A DNA stretch of 64,000 bases, from assembly GCA_037381085.1 (NCBI GenBank), contig JARRRD010000001.1:1-64000 (forward strand). The letters run 5' to 3'. Below the pieces are notes generated by a model that did no database searches, had not been told where the DNA came from, and saw only the letters and a program-made list of their open reading frames with translations. This DNA comes from JARRRD01 sp037381085 (GTDB taxonomy: Bacteria; Nitrospirota; Thermodesulfovibrionia; Thermodesulfovibrionales; UBA6898). Made by a program: the position numbers and the translations under genes. Below, piece by piece: positions 25,066 to 33,937 of this stretch. The stretch's first letter is position 1; every line of letters begins with the position of its first letter.

Positions 25066-25180
25066 GTCATGCCCGAAGTTCATAATCGGGCATCCAATCT
25101 GTCTGAAAACTTGGATTCCCGCCTAATGACTGCGGGAATGACGAACCAGGTATATACTTTTTTGCAACGCTGGGTTGACA
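25066..25180. repeat. Intergenic repeat related to family B
   Basis: GTCATGCCCGAAGTTCATAATCGGGCATCCAATCTG, then GGATTCCCGCCTAATGACTGCGGGAATGACGAA, ending TTTTTTGCAACGCTGGGTTGAC, similar to the end of family A and to 43842-43866. It forms strong hairpins. Confidence 0.55.
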
Positions 25181-25315
25181 GACAATCACTCCCATTCTTA
25201 TTGATGCGTCCATGGTTGCTCAAGTATCATCCGTCCGTACGACTTCCCGCCGGGTTCACATAAAATCATCGTCGTGTTAGAATAACGGGAATGTTTTTTC
25301 AGTCGGCTGGTTGTC

Positions 25316-25350
25316 CGTCCCGGCGCAAGAAAACCAGGTGAAGCGGGACG
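25316..25350. promoter_or_regulatory. Strong hairpin in the 5' region of the second M23 gene
   Basis: CGTCCCG (25316-25322) pairs perfectly with CGGGACG (25344-25350) across a 21-base loop, about 65 bases before the gene. A further complementary word (CCGTCGGGAC, 25381-25390) follows. I could not match it to a named riboswitch. The remainder of the 24925-25414 gap shows only the repeat at 25066. Confidence 0.3.
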
Positions 25351-25414
25351 ACGTAATCTCCTGAGTTTTGTCAACCAGGCCCGTCGGGACCTCAAAGGCG
25401 GTTCTCCACATCTT

Positions 25415-26737
25415 ATGGCGCTGAGAAGAATACCGGCAACAAGAATGAAGAAAAAGGGTAAGGGAAAAAAGATATTTCTGACACTGGCAGTCGTTCTTGC
25501 AACTCTGCTCTTCGCCCGGCAGTATGTCTTCGTGCAGGACCCCGTTATCACCGGATATGAGACCTTTAAGAAGCTTCCCAGAAAAAAACATCTGGTTTTT
25601 ACCATAAAGAATGACCGGCCAATAAAGAGCGTTAGTGTTGTCGTAGTGCAGGGACTGAGACACGTCACTGTCATGGACGACAGGAATGTCGGAAAATACA
25701 AGAAGTATAACATCCTTTTTGAACCGCGCCGCTTCGCGATTGAGGACGGGAAAGCGACTGTTTCCATAAATGCCGTAAGCGGCATTTTTTCCAGGACCGA
25801 GATCAGCGTCGATTCCACTGTCGATACCGTGCCTCCGGTGATAGAGCAGGTCGTGAGTACCCCTTTTGTGAAGCAGGGCTCGGCGGGGGCTGTGAAGGCC
25901 CGCGTGGTCGGGGCGGAGAATGTGTACGTGAAAGTCGGAAGCGCTGAGTTTCCCATGACGAAATCCTTCAACGACGGCAAGGACGTCTACTGCACCATCT
26001 TCCCTGTCCCCTTTTCGGTATCGGCCGGTGCGGATGTTCTGTTGGTTGCGGACGACGGGAACGACAATTACAGGACAGAGAGACTTGATACCACTGTTGT
26101 GGCAAGGAAGTTCAGAAGGTCAAGGATCGATGTGTCCGACGGATTTATCGAGGGCCATATAATTCCTTTGCTCGGCGCGAAAGGGAAAGGATTGTCGGAA
26201 GTCGAGGCATTGAGGGAAGTCAACGAGGCATGGCGGCAGGAAGACAACAGTGCCATCGGGGAAGTCGGGCAGCGCTCCGAAGACCGTCCTTTGTGGAAGG
26301 GCAGGTTTTTGCAGTTGAAGGGAAGCCGGGTTTTTGCCAGGTTCGGTGATAAGAGGGACTACTACTACCATGGCGAAAAAATAAGCAGCAGCCGTCACCT
26401 CGGATATGATCTGGCCTCCGTCAGACACGCACCTGTGACCGCCGCCAATGGCGGGATAGTTGTGTATGTCGGAGACCGCCTGATCTATGGCCATACCATC
26501 ATTATCGACCACGGACTTGGACTGATGAGCCTTTACGGACATATGTCCCTGACGTCGGTAACGGCCGGCCAGCATGTATCGAAGGGCGACATTATCGGCA
26601 GGACGGGAAATACGGGCCTCGCCCTGGGGGACCACCTCCATTTCGGCATATACGTCCACGGCGTACCGGTAGATCCCCTTGATTGGTGGGATCCGAACTG
26701 GATAAAGAACAAGATAATGCGTGTGCTTTTATCGTGA
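25415..26737 (+). CDS. M23 family metallopeptidase, membrane-anchored
   Basis: A lysine-rich N-terminus then a membrane helix at about residues 18-34 (IFLTLAVVLATLLFA). A long periplasmic region precedes the C-terminal M23 domain (about residues 325-440) with zinc ligands in HLGYDLAS and GDHLHFGIYV. ATG at 25445 (KKKGKGKK) is a possible alternative start. Neither start has a strong Shine-Dalgarno. It is divergent from the first M23 gene. Confidence 0.88.
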   Translation: MALRRIPATRMKKKGKGKKIFLTLAVVLATLLFARQYVFVQDPVITGYETFKKLPRKKHLVFTIKNDRPIKSVSVVVVQGLRHVTVMDDRNVGKYKKYNILFEPRRFAIEDGKATVSINAVSGIFSRTEISVDSTVDTVPPVIEQVVSTPFVKQGSAGAVKARVVGAENVYVKVGSAEFPMTKSFNDGKDVYCTIFPVPFSVSAGADVLLVADDGNDNYRTERLDTTVVARKFRRSRIDVSDGFIEGHIIPLLGAKGKGLSEVEALREVNEAWRQEDNSAIGEVGQRSEDRPLWKGRFLQLKGSRVFARFGDKRDYYYHGEKISSSRHLGYDLASVRHAPVTAANGGIVVYVGDRLIYGHTIIIDHGLGLMSLYGHMSLTSVTAGQHVSKGDIIGRTGNTGLALGDHLHFGIYVHGVPVDPLDWWDPNWIKNKIMRVLLS

Positions 26738-26814
26738 AGATCGCTTTGAAGGAGCCGGATGCCAAATGTGACAAATTAGGAAGGAGATCAAGAGCAGTGG
26801 TGAAATCATCCTGA

Positions 26815-26890
26815 AAATATCCCCTCGACCCTCTTTGCCAAAGAGGGGAATTGTTCCTCCTTCTGGCAATGGGAGGTTAGGAGGGATTTT
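26815..26890. repeat. Repeat family D, simple copy
   Basis: A composite palindrome: ATCCCCTCGACCCTCTTTGC / CAAAGAGGGGAATTG followed by TTCCTCCTTCTGGCAATGGGAGG and TTAGGAGGGATTTT. Related sequence occurs at 20786 and 49328. It fills most of the gap before proA. Confidence 0.6.
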
Positions 26891-26958
26891 ATTGAACTTT
26901 CCGGTTACTTATGAACGCATTAATATGACCATAAAGAAACGATGAAAGAGGTAAGTCC

Positions 26959-28200
26959 ATGGATGTGAAGGAAGTCTCAAGGAATGCTTGTACGGCGGGA
27001 CGGAAGATAGCTTCACTGCCTACGGAGGAGAAGAACGCGGCACTGAAAAAGATGGCGGACCTCCTCGGGAAGAACAGGCGGTCACTGGTTGCGGCGAACA
27101 GGAAGGACATAGCCGCCGCCAGGAAGAGCGGACTGCCGGAAAATTTTCTGCGGAGGCTGGTCTTTGACGAGGCACGGGTGGAAAGCAGGATATCTTCACT
27201 CCGGAAGATAATAGACCTCCCTGACCCTGTCGGGCAGATAGAGGGGATGGAGCGGCGGCCGAACGGCCTTATGGTGGGACGTATGCGCGTTCCCCTCGGT
27301 GTGATCCTGATGATTTATGAAGCGCGGCCGCACGTGACCGTGAATGCCGGGGCGTTTGCGCTCAAGTCGGGAAACGCTATTATTCTGAAGGGAGGCAGTG
27401 AATCGGGTACCTGCAACGCCCTTCTGGGCCGGTTATGGAAGCGGGCGCTGAAATCGGCCGGGCTGCCCGGAGATTCCGTTCAATGCATATCGGCGGGACG
27501 TGAGGACGTTTCGGAGATGCTGCGCCTTCGGGAATACATAGACCTTGTAATCCCCAGAGGCGGCAAGGGTCTTATCCGGGCCGTGGTTGAACAGTCGAAG
27601 ATTCCGGTAATCAAGCATTTCGAAGGATTGTGCCATGTGTATGTTGACAGCGATGCGGACATCAGGAAGGCGGTCCGCATAACTCTGAATTCCAAGCTTC
27701 TTATGCCCGAGGTCTGCAATGCAGCAGAAACGCTCCTCATATCCAAGGAGAAGGCGGGCAGCGTATCTAAGCTTGTTTCAGCCCTGAGGAAAGAAGGGGT
27801 GGAGGTGCGGGGATGTGACAGGACCAGGAAGCTTGCCAGGGGGGTAAAAGCTGCGACCGAAGAAGACTGGAAGACGGAATACCTCGACAGGATAATGTCC
27901 GTTAAGGTCGTAGACGGGATCGATGAAGCGATAGATCACATAAATACTTACGGCTCGGGACATACGGACACCGTAGTCACTGAAAATTACACGCATGCAA
28001 ACAGGTTCCTGAGGGAGGTGGACTCGGGCGTGGTGCTGGTTAACGCCTCGACGATGTTCGATGACGGTGAGGAACTCGGTATGGGCGCCGAGATAGGCAT
28101 ATCCACGGACAAGCTTCATGCCCGCGGTCCCATGGGACTGAGGGAACTGACGACCTACAAATTTGTCGTCATGGGAGACGACCATATCAAGGAGAAATGA
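26959..28200 (+). CDS. proA: Glutamate-5-semialdehyde dehydrogenase (gamma-glutamyl phosphate reductase)
   Basis: Second step of proline synthesis: NADPH reduction of gamma-glutamyl phosphate. The aldehyde dehydrogenase fold is full length (413 residues) with the catalytic cysteine in LLMPEVCNAAETLLI, VPLGVILMIYEARPHVT in the cofactor domain and GAEIGISTDKLHARGPMGL near the end. proB (the kinase) is not adjacent. Instead the stop codon overlaps a GCS2-type glutamate ligase gene (ATGA). Confidence 0.96.
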   Translation: MDVKEVSRNACTAGRKIASLPTEEKNAALKKMADLLGKNRRSLVAANRKDIAAARKSGLPENFLRRLVFDEARVESRISSLRKIIDLPDPVGQIEGMERRPNGLMVGRMRVPLGVILMIYEARPHVTVNAGAFALKSGNAIILKGGSESGTCNALLGRLWKRALKSAGLPGDSVQCISAGREDVSEMLRLREYIDLVIPRGGKGLIRAVVEQSKIPVIKHFEGLCHVYVDSDADIRKAVRITLNSKLLMPEVCNAAETLLISKEKAGSVSKLVSALRKEGVEVRGCDRTRKLARGVKAATEEDWKTEYLDRIMSVKVVDGIDEAIDHINTYGSGHTDTVVTENYTHANRFLREVDSGVVLVNASTMFDDGEELGMGAEIGISTDKLHARGPMGLRELTTYKFVVMGDDHIKEK

Positions 28201-29609
28201 ATAAATCAGTCAGACACCTGCTGGAAAACTTCAGAGAGATCGAATCCGGGAGGAACCTGAGAGAACGGGGAAGGAGGATCGGTTCTGAACTGAAATTCCC
28301 TCTGGTAGAAGAGGACGGTTCCGCGGCAGGTCTCGAAAAGACGGAGGCGCTATGGGATTTCCTTTCGCGGAAGGGGTGGAGCACGTTTCGCGATGCAGCC
28401 ACAGGGAAGACCGTGGGAGCAGTGAAACCCGGCGAGATGAACGAACACCGGGCATCCTGCGAGACAGGCTATTGCAAGGTCGAGTTCTCACTCGCACATG
28501 TCGCTGACCTGCACGCTCTTCACCGGTCAGTGGAAGAGGCGCTGGAACTGGCCGGGGAGTTCCGGCGCGAGTCGGGCGGAACATTTCTCGGCTTCGGCAC
28601 CCAGCCCGTGACCCCTCCCGGGAAACATCTCCTGATGAAGAAGGGGAGGAATCTTTTCTGGGACAGGCTCTTCGGCGGAAACGATCACATTGCTCCGGAA
28701 GACGGTACGGATGTGCATCTTTTTACCGTCAGCGCATCGAACCAGGTCCATATAGACGTTACAATGGATGAGGCCGTGGATGCCGTCAATGTCTTCAACG
28801 GCCTTGCGGGCGCTCAAATCGCACTGACGGCAAACTCCAACATATGGAAAGGACGCGTCGATGAGGATTACAGGTGCCTTGGGGAGATGTTCTGGGACTG
28901 GTGGCTGAAAGAAAAGTCCCGATCGCGCTACGGAGTCCCGGAGAGGAAGTTTCGGGACCTTGAGGATTACTTTCGTTCGGTCCTCGATTTCCCCCCTGTC
29001 TATGTAAAGAGAGAAGGCATGCCCGTCTGTCTGCCCTATTGTCGAAGCCTCTCGGATTTCATGGAGTGCGGAGGCGGCGCTTCGAAGTGCGCCAGAGACT
29101 CTGCAGGAGAGGACTGCGGAGTGACTTCCGACGGACGTGAGATAGGGATGAAAGAGGAGACGGGTGACATCGACCAGCATTTTACGTTTTTCTGGCACAA
29201 TGCCAGGATATCGCGCTATTACACACTTGAAAACAGGGTTAATGATCAGCAGCCTCCGGCAGATATCATGGTTGTGCCGGCGGTGACGCTGGGCCTGATG
29301 GAGAACCTTCCTATGGCGAGGAAACTTGTGGACAGCTATCCATGGGAGACGTTGAGGGAGATGAGGACGCTTGCAGCGAAGAATGGTCTGAGCGCCGCAA
29401 CAAAGGGTGTGAGGGCGGCGGAAATCTCTTCGGATATGATTTCCATTGCGGAAGAGGGATTAAAGAGGAGGGACCTCGGTGAGGAAAGATACCTGGCGCC
29501 CCTGAAGGTACGGCTTGAGCGGATGTCCTGTCCTGCAGATGACGCTGAGCGCGTCTTCCGGTCGGGTGGAGTGAAAGGACTGATAGAATTCTGCGGGATT
29601 TTCTCGTGA
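28197..29609 (+). CDS. Glutamate-cysteine ligase family 2 (GCS2) protein
   Basis: 470 residues of the GCS2/carboxylate-amine ligase superfamily: FGTQPVTPPGKHLLMKKGR near residue 145, HIDVTMDEAVDAVNVFN near 190, LTANSNIWKGR near 215 and FWHNARISRYYTLENRVNDQ near 330. The family uses ATP to activate the gamma-carboxyl of glutamate and join it to an amine, most often cysteine (GshA, EgtA). No glutathione synthase is nearby. The 4-base overlap with proA and the following amine-transport and demethylation genes leave open another acceptor amine. I cannot name the substrate. Confidence 0.85.
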   Translation: MNKSVRHLLENFREIESGRNLRERGRRIGSELKFPLVEEDGSAAGLEKTEALWDFLSRKGWSTFRDAATGKTVGAVKPGEMNEHRASCETGYCKVEFSLAHVADLHALHRSVEEALELAGEFRRESGGTFLGFGTQPVTPPGKHLLMKKGRNLFWDRLFGGNDHIAPEDGTDVHLFTVSASNQVHIDVTMDEAVDAVNVFNGLAGAQIALTANSNIWKGRVDEDYRCLGEMFWDWWLKEKSRSRYGVPERKFRDLEDYFRSVLDFPPVYVKREGMPVCLPYCRSLSDFMECGGGASKCARDSAGEDCGVTSDGREIGMKEETGDIDQHFTFFWHNARISRYYTLENRVNDQQPPADIMVVPAVTLGLMENLPMARKLVDSYPWETLREMRTLAAKNGLSAATKGVRAAEISSDMISIAEEGLKRRDLGEERYLAPLKVRLERMSCPADDAERVFRSGGVKGLIEFCGIFS

Positions 29610-30886
29610 AGCGGGGCCGGAGACGCGGCGATGCGATACCGGAATGGCTTCGATATGTCAAGGGCAGGAACGAAAAATCACCGGTCTGGTTTCTCGACCT
29701 GCGGGGGAAAGACTTCTCGCCTGAATCTCCCTCATGGCAGGAGAAGGTCAATAAGAAATTAGAGACCGTTCTAAAGAAAGTCCTGCCTGAAGATCTTCGG
29801 GAACCTGTTCTCATAAAATGTCATATAGGGGAGAAGAAGTGCCGTACCCGGATGCTTCCCGAGTACGCCATTTCTACGGTGAGGCTTCTGAGGTCGCGGG
29901 GAATAGAGAGGATCGCTGCCGGAGATACGACTGTTGCCTATTCGGGAGACAGGGGATACCATGACAACCACGAGGATTGTTCCCGTTATAAGGCCCTCGC
30001 GGACAGGCACGGATGGACCGAGCGGGGCCCGCTGGGGACACCCTTCGTTGTTCTGGACAGGTCGGGCACCGGTGTTAAAGGCGGTTTGTGTTTCGATGAA
30101 GAAGAGGTGGTATACAATCCGCTGTCATCGCGACGATTCCGGCAGGTATTTCTGTCGGGCGGGTTTGCGGCTTCCGGCACGGTCATCAACCATGTGCACC
30201 TGACACTTCACGACATGGCCCAGGTCGCTTCTGCTGTTAAAGGGCTTACCATGGGGGGAAGCAGCTACAGAGGAAAGCTGATGATGCACAAATGCTATTC
30301 TCCCGCCATAAACGGGGCCGACTGCAGAAAATGCGGGAGCTGTGCCGCAAGTTGTCCCGAGAAGGCGTTGAAGTGGAAAAAAGGTACGACTCCGGAACTC
30401 GACGGGAGCAGGTGCATAGGCTGCGGCGAGTGCATAGCCGTATGTCACGGGGGAGGCATCTCGATGCAAACGCAGGAGATAGAGGACTGGGTGCACGGAA
30501 GCGACACTCTCCCCTATAGGCTGGCCGACTATGTTATCGGGATGATGGAGGGCAGGTGGGACCGCCTGCTGAATATAGTTCATCTTTACAATATTACGAG
30601 GCGGTGCGACTGCGTGGACAGGGCCCAGAAACCGATACTTCCCCATATGGGGTTCCTCATCGGAAAGAACCCCTTTGCCGTCGATCTCATGTGCAATTAT
30701 CTGCTCCAGGAAGAGTTTTACCGGCAGATCAGGAGCGGTACCGCGAAGACCGGCCTCGGCCTGTGCAAGCGGGACAGCCTCAAGGTTTTTTTCAAGGATT
30801 ATCATGGGGCCGCTCCTTTCAGGCATGTGCAGGAGGAATACGGGATTGTGGTGGAGCCCCGGCCGGTGCGTGTCAGGTTTGCGTGA
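29606..30886 (+). CDS. DUF362 protein with two 4Fe-4S clusters
   Basis: 426 residues. An N-terminal DUF362 domain (VLIKCHIGEKKCRTRMLPEY, about residues 65-85; VINHVHLTLHDMAQVASAVK, about 190-210) is followed by a di-cluster ferredoxin module at about residues 230-290 (CRKCGSCAASCPEKA and CIGCGECIAVCHGGG). DUF362 proteins are common in anaerobes and have no settled function. The ferredoxin module implies electron transfer. It overlaps the ligase gene by 4 bases and the ABC ATPase by 1 (TGATG), so it is clearly in one operon. Confidence 0.88.
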   Translation: MKRGRRRGDAIPEWLRYVKGRNEKSPVWFLDLRGKDFSPESPSWQEKVNKKLETVLKKVLPEDLREPVLIKCHIGEKKCRTRMLPEYAISTVRLLRSRGIERIAAGDTTVAYSGDRGYHDNHEDCSRYKALADRHGWTERGPLGTPFVVLDRSGTGVKGGLCFDEEEVVYNPLSSRRFRQVFLSGGFAASGTVINHVHLTLHDMAQVASAVKGLTMGGSSYRGKLMMHKCYSPAINGADCRKCGSCAASCPEKALKWKKGTTPELDGSRCIGCGECIAVCHGGGISMQTQEIEDWVHGSDTLPYRLADYVIGMMEGRWDRLLNIVHLYNITRRCDCVDRAQKPILPHMGFLIGKNPFAVDLMCNYLLQEEFYRQIRSGTAKTGLGLCKRDSLKVFFKDYHGAAPFRHVQEEYGIVVEPRPVRVRFA

Positions 30887-31881
30887 TGGGACAGATGCAG
30901 GAGAAGATACGGTTCAGAAATGTATCAAAGAGCTACAACGGCTCGGATGTCCTGAAGGATGTTTCCTTTTCAGTAGGGGAGGGGGAGACACTGGTTCTTA
31001 TCGGGACGAGCGGGTGCGGCAAGACAACGACCCTGAAGATGATCAACCGGCTGACCGAACCCACGGGAGGGGGTATTGAAGTAAATGGCAGGGACCTTTC
31101 CTCTTACGAAGTCACGGATTTGAGGCGGGGCATCGGATACGTGGTCCAGTCGATCGGCCTTTTCCCCCACATGAGCGTAAAGAAGAACATTTCGATAGTT
31201 CCTGATCTCATGGGCTGGCCGGGAGAAAAGGTCGCTTCGAGGGTCGATGAACTGCTCGGGATGGTCGGCCTTGATCCCGGAAGTTTCAGAGAGAGGTATC
31301 CCGGGGAGCTCTCGGGAGGGCAGCAGCAGCGGGTAGGAGTGGCGAGGGCACTTGCTGCCGATCCTCCGATCATTCTTATGGACGAACCTTTCGGCGCACT
31401 TGATCCGATTACAAGGGAAGGATTGCAAAATGAGCTTGCAGACCTGCTGAGAAAGATACGCAAGACTGTCGTGTTCGTCACCCACGACATATTCGAGGCG
31501 GCAATTCTCGGCGACAGGATAGCATTGATGGACGGCGGGCGTCTGGTTCAGACAGGCAGGCCGAAAGAGATCGTCGAGAACCCGGCAAACAGCTTCGTTG
31601 TGGAATTTCTCGGAAAACACCGTTTCCAGCTTTCGCTCCTTCTCACGGATATTGCGGAAGTCACTGCCGGAACCGGGACTGTAGACCTGGCGGCGCTGGA
31701 AGGCATTCCGTCTCTTGCCCCTGATTCTACGGTCCTTGATGCACTGAATTATTTCAAGCGATATGATCATGAAGTCATACCGGTGAAAGAAGACGGGGAG
31801 ATATCGGGCGTCGTCACAAAAGGGGAGGTAAGACAGATGGTGTGCGGGCTCATGCAGGTTCATGATGCTGGTGTTCAATAA
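30886..31881 (+). CDS. Glycine betaine/choline-type ABC transporter ATPase (OpuCA/ProV-like)
   Basis: 331 residues from the ATG overlapping the DUF362 stop. Longer upstream frames only re-read that gene. Walker A GTSGCGKTTTLK, the Q-loop in YVVQSIGLFPHMSVKKN, signature LSGGQQQRVGVARAL and Walker B IILMDEPFGALDP. The QSIGLFPHM form is typical of the quaternary-ammonium importers. The C-terminal 70 residues resemble a single degenerate CBS unit, which in OpuA senses ionic strength. The permease overlaps by 20 bases. Confidence 0.93.
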   Translation: MGQMQEKIRFRNVSKSYNGSDVLKDVSFSVGEGETLVLIGTSGCGKTTTLKMINRLTEPTGGGIEVNGRDLSSYEVTDLRRGIGYVVQSIGLFPHMSVKKNISIVPDLMGWPGEKVASRVDELLGMVGLDPGSFRERYPGELSGGQQQRVGVARALAADPPIILMDEPFGALDPITREGLQNELADLLRKIRKTVVFVTHDIFEAAILGDRIALMDGGRLVQTGRPKEIVENPANSFVVEFLGKHRFQLSLLLTDIAEVTAGTGTVDLAALEGIPSLAPDSTVLDALNYFKRYDHEVIPVKEDGEISGVVTKGEVRQMVCGLMQVHDAGVQ

Positions 31882-32527
31882 TTTTTTCACGGAATATGGC
31901 GGAGAGATCGCTCGCCTCACATGGGAGCACGTTCAGATGACTGTCTTCTCCGTGGGAGGCGCGGTGCTGTTTTCCGTTCCGACCGGAATCTTTCTCACAA
32001 GGTCGCGCAGGCTCGCCCCGCCTTTCCTCGGCTTTGCCTCGATGGTGCAGACGGTGCCCAGTCTGGCCCTCTTCGGGCTGGTGATCCCCCTCTTTATGAT
32101 CCTGGGCCTTCCTATCATCGGGCTGGTTCCGGCCCTTTTTGCACTTTTCCTTTACGCGCTTCTGCCCATTCTCAGAAATACCTATACGGGCATCAGGCAG
32201 GTTGATCCTGTCATGATCGAAACCGCGGCCGGGATAGGGATGACGGACAGACAGATCCTCTGGAGGGTAGAGCTCCCGCTTTCTTTGCCGGTCATCATGG
32301 CCGGTATACGTACCTCTACGGTGATCAGTGTGGGAGTCGCGACACTGGCGGCCCTGATCGGTGCGGGCGGGCTCGGCGAACTCATTTTCAGGGGCCTCAG
32401 GACCATCAATTACAAACTCATGCTTGCCGGTGCAATACCGGCTGCCATGCTCGCGCTGTGCCTGGATTTTATCCTCGCGCGGATAGAGGCAGCCCTGACG
32501 CCAAAGGGCATGAAGGTGAAAAGATGA
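31862..32527 (+). CDS. Glycine betaine/choline-type ABC transporter permease (OpuCB/ProW-like)
   Basis: 221 residues with five to six membrane helices. The EAA loop (ETAAGIGMTDRQILWRVELP) lies near residue 120 and matches the ATPase-contact motif of the ProW family. MVQTVPSLALFGLVIPLFMI and GAGGLGELIFRGL are also family words. It completes an importer with the flanking ATPase and lipoprotein. Confidence 0.93.
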   Translation: MMLVFNNFFTEYGGEIARLTWEHVQMTVFSVGGAVLFSVPTGIFLTRSRRLAPPFLGFASMVQTVPSLALFGLVIPLFMILGLPIIGLVPALFALFLYALLPILRNTYTGIRQVDPVMIETAAGIGMTDRQILWRVELPLSLPVIMAGIRTSTVISVGVATLAALIGAGGLGELIFRGLRTINYKLMLAGAIPAAMLALCLDFILARIEAALTPKGMKVKR

Positions 32528-32552
32528 ATCTTGAATAAACGGCTGAAAGATA

Positions 32553-32644
32553 ACCACGGAGACACAGAGACATGGAGAAGGCGTTATAGTCTTATTTATC
32601 TTTTATCTTCGGTTTCCCTCTGTGACTCCGTGTCTCCGCGGTGA
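32553..32644. repeat. Repeat family C, copy 2
   Basis: ACCACGGAGACACAGAGACA at the left and its inverted partner around CTCTGTGACTCCGTGTCTCC at the right, with a T-rich centre. It is homologous to 14099-14184. It separates the permease from the binding-protein gene and may set their relative expression. Confidence 0.75.
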
Positions 32645-32702
32645 AATTGTTTTGGCGGTGTGGTTTTCCCGGGTTAGGGATTATTAGAAGAGGGAGGACG
32701 AT

Positions 32703-33641
32703 GTGAACAGGTCGAAAATCGCCTCAGGAATCATCCTTTCGGTATGCATCCTTTTTTCACTTCTCATTATCGGCGGTTGCAAAAACAGGGCCTCCGATAA
32801 GGGCGGGAAAAAATCTATCATCATAGGCGCCAAGCATTTCACGGAGCAGGAAGTGCTGGGCGAGATAATGGCCCAGCTGATAGAAGCGAAGACGGATATT
32901 GCGGTCGTGAAGAAGTTCAACCTCGGGGGGACGATGGTCTGCTTCGACGCCCTGAGAACAGGTGACATTGATCTGTATCCTGAATATACAGGGACCGGTC
33001 TTGTGAATATCCTGAAGGAAAAGACATTGAGAGACCCGGACAAGGTATACCAGAGAGTCAAGTCCGGTTTTGGGAAAAGATATAATCTTGTATGGCTGAG
33101 GCCGTTCGGCTTCAATAATACCTATACTCTTACCATGAGAAAGAAGCAGGCCCTTTCTCTCGGCATAAAGAACATCAGTGACCTCGTGCGTTACGGGAAT
33201 GATCTTCAACCGGGTTTCGATGCCGAATTCCTGGAGCGCCCCGACGGCTATCCCGGCCTGACCCGGTATTACAACTTTTCTTTCCGCAAGGCCCCGAAAC
33301 AGATGGATCCGGGACTCATGTATAAGGCATTGTCGGAGAAAGCGGTAGACATTATCGACGGCTTCGCTACAGACGGACGAATACAGGCATACGGGTTGAT
33401 TACCTTACAGGATGATAAACATTTTTTCCCTCCCTATTATGCGGCGCCCCTCATCAGGAAGAAGACCCTGAACAAGTATCCTCAGGTGGGCAAGGTGCTG
33501 GACGGTCTTTCGGGGACCATCAGTGATGGGACCATGAGACGGCTCAACTACAAAGTAGACGGTCGGGGAGAAAGGCCCTCGGACGTCGCGCGCGAATTCC
33601 TGCTGTCCGCAGGGCTGATCGGTCATGGAAAACGTCCCTGA
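32703..33641 (+). CDS. Glycine betaine/quaternary amine ABC transporter substrate-binding lipoprotein
   Basis: GTG start with GGGAGG five bases upstream. A signal peptide ends in the lipobox LIIGGC, so the mature protein is lipid-anchored in the periplasm. The OpuAC/ProX fold is indicated by IIGAKHFTEQEVLGEIMAQL, FNLGGTMVCFDALRTGDID and YPEYTGTGLVNIL. 312 residues. Ligands of this family include glycine betaine, choline, carnitine and proline betaine, and the aromatic binding cage cannot be assigned by eye. Confidence 0.92.
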   Translation: MNRSKIASGIILSVCILFSLLIIGGCKNRASDKGGKKSIIIGAKHFTEQEVLGEIMAQLIEAKTDIAVVKKFNLGGTMVCFDALRTGDIDLYPEYTGTGLVNILKEKTLRDPDKVYQRVKSGFGKRYNLVWLRPFGFNNTYTLTMRKKQALSLGIKNISDLVRYGNDLQPGFDAEFLERPDGYPGLTRYYNFSFRKAPKQMDPGLMYKALSEKAVDIIDGFATDGRIQAYGLITLQDDKHFFPPYYAAPLIRKKTLNKYPQVGKVLDGLSGTISDGTMRRLNYKVDGRGERPSDVAREFLLSAGLIGHGKRP

Positions 33642-33675
33642 GAAGACTTACAAGGGAATTTCCCGAACCGGAGGG

Positions 33676-33705
33676 TAGACCGTCAACGCTCTTTTTTGTT
33701 ATAAT
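33676..33705 (+). promoter_or_regulatory. Putative extended -10 promoter before the MetH-activation gene
   Basis: TGTTATAAT (33697-33705) is a perfect extended -10. A weak -35 (TAGACC, 33676-33681) lies 18 bases upstream. It would give a leader of about 155 bases before the 22-codon frame. Confidence 0.55.
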
Positions 33706-33868
33706 CTCGCATGTTTTCGATTATTGATGTGCATTACTATCAAAGAATTCCTTAACATTTCCCCGCACGTTATTTAATCCAAAAAATACCAATTAAAGCA
33801 GGCTAGCAGCTTCTCCGGCTTTGCCCGGTTTTATATCTATTTAACACGGAAAACAGGAGGAACTCTAC

Positions 33869-33937
33869 ATGGCGTCAGCTATTTTCAGGAAAGACCGGTC
33901 GGGGAGTGAAGTCCCGACCCAGGGGGAGAGAATATGA
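33869..33937 (+). CDS. Possible 22-residue leader peptide
   Basis: ATG with a strong Shine-Dalgarno (AGGAGG, eight bases upstream) opens a 22-codon frame (MASAIFRKDRSGSEVPTQGE, then RI) whose stop overlaps the next start (ATGA at 33934). The peptide matches nothing I know. Position and coupling suggest a leader controlling the downstream gene rather than a functional product, but it could equally be an N-terminal remnant. Confidence 0.4.
   Translation: MASAIFRKDRSGSEVPTQGERI
33897..33919 (+). promoter_or_regulatory. Hairpin inside the leader frame
   Basis: GGTCGGG (33897-33903) and CCCGACC (33913-33919) form a perfect 7-bp GC-rich stem with a 9-base loop. It ends just before the Shine-Dalgarno (AGGGGGAG) of the MetH-activation gene, so ribosomes translating the small frame would open it. 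Confidence 0.5.

Noticed and set aside
25316..25390. Possible cyclic-di-nucleotide riboswitch ahead of an M23 peptidase gene
   Set aside because: The hairpin and some words loosely recall such leaders, but the conserved core sequences could not be matched by eye. A covariance-model search would be decisive.
24073..26737. Treating the two M23 peptidase genes as a recent duplication
   Set aside because: Outside the zinc-binding motifs the two proteins differ in length, anchor and middle domain, so they are only distant relatives.
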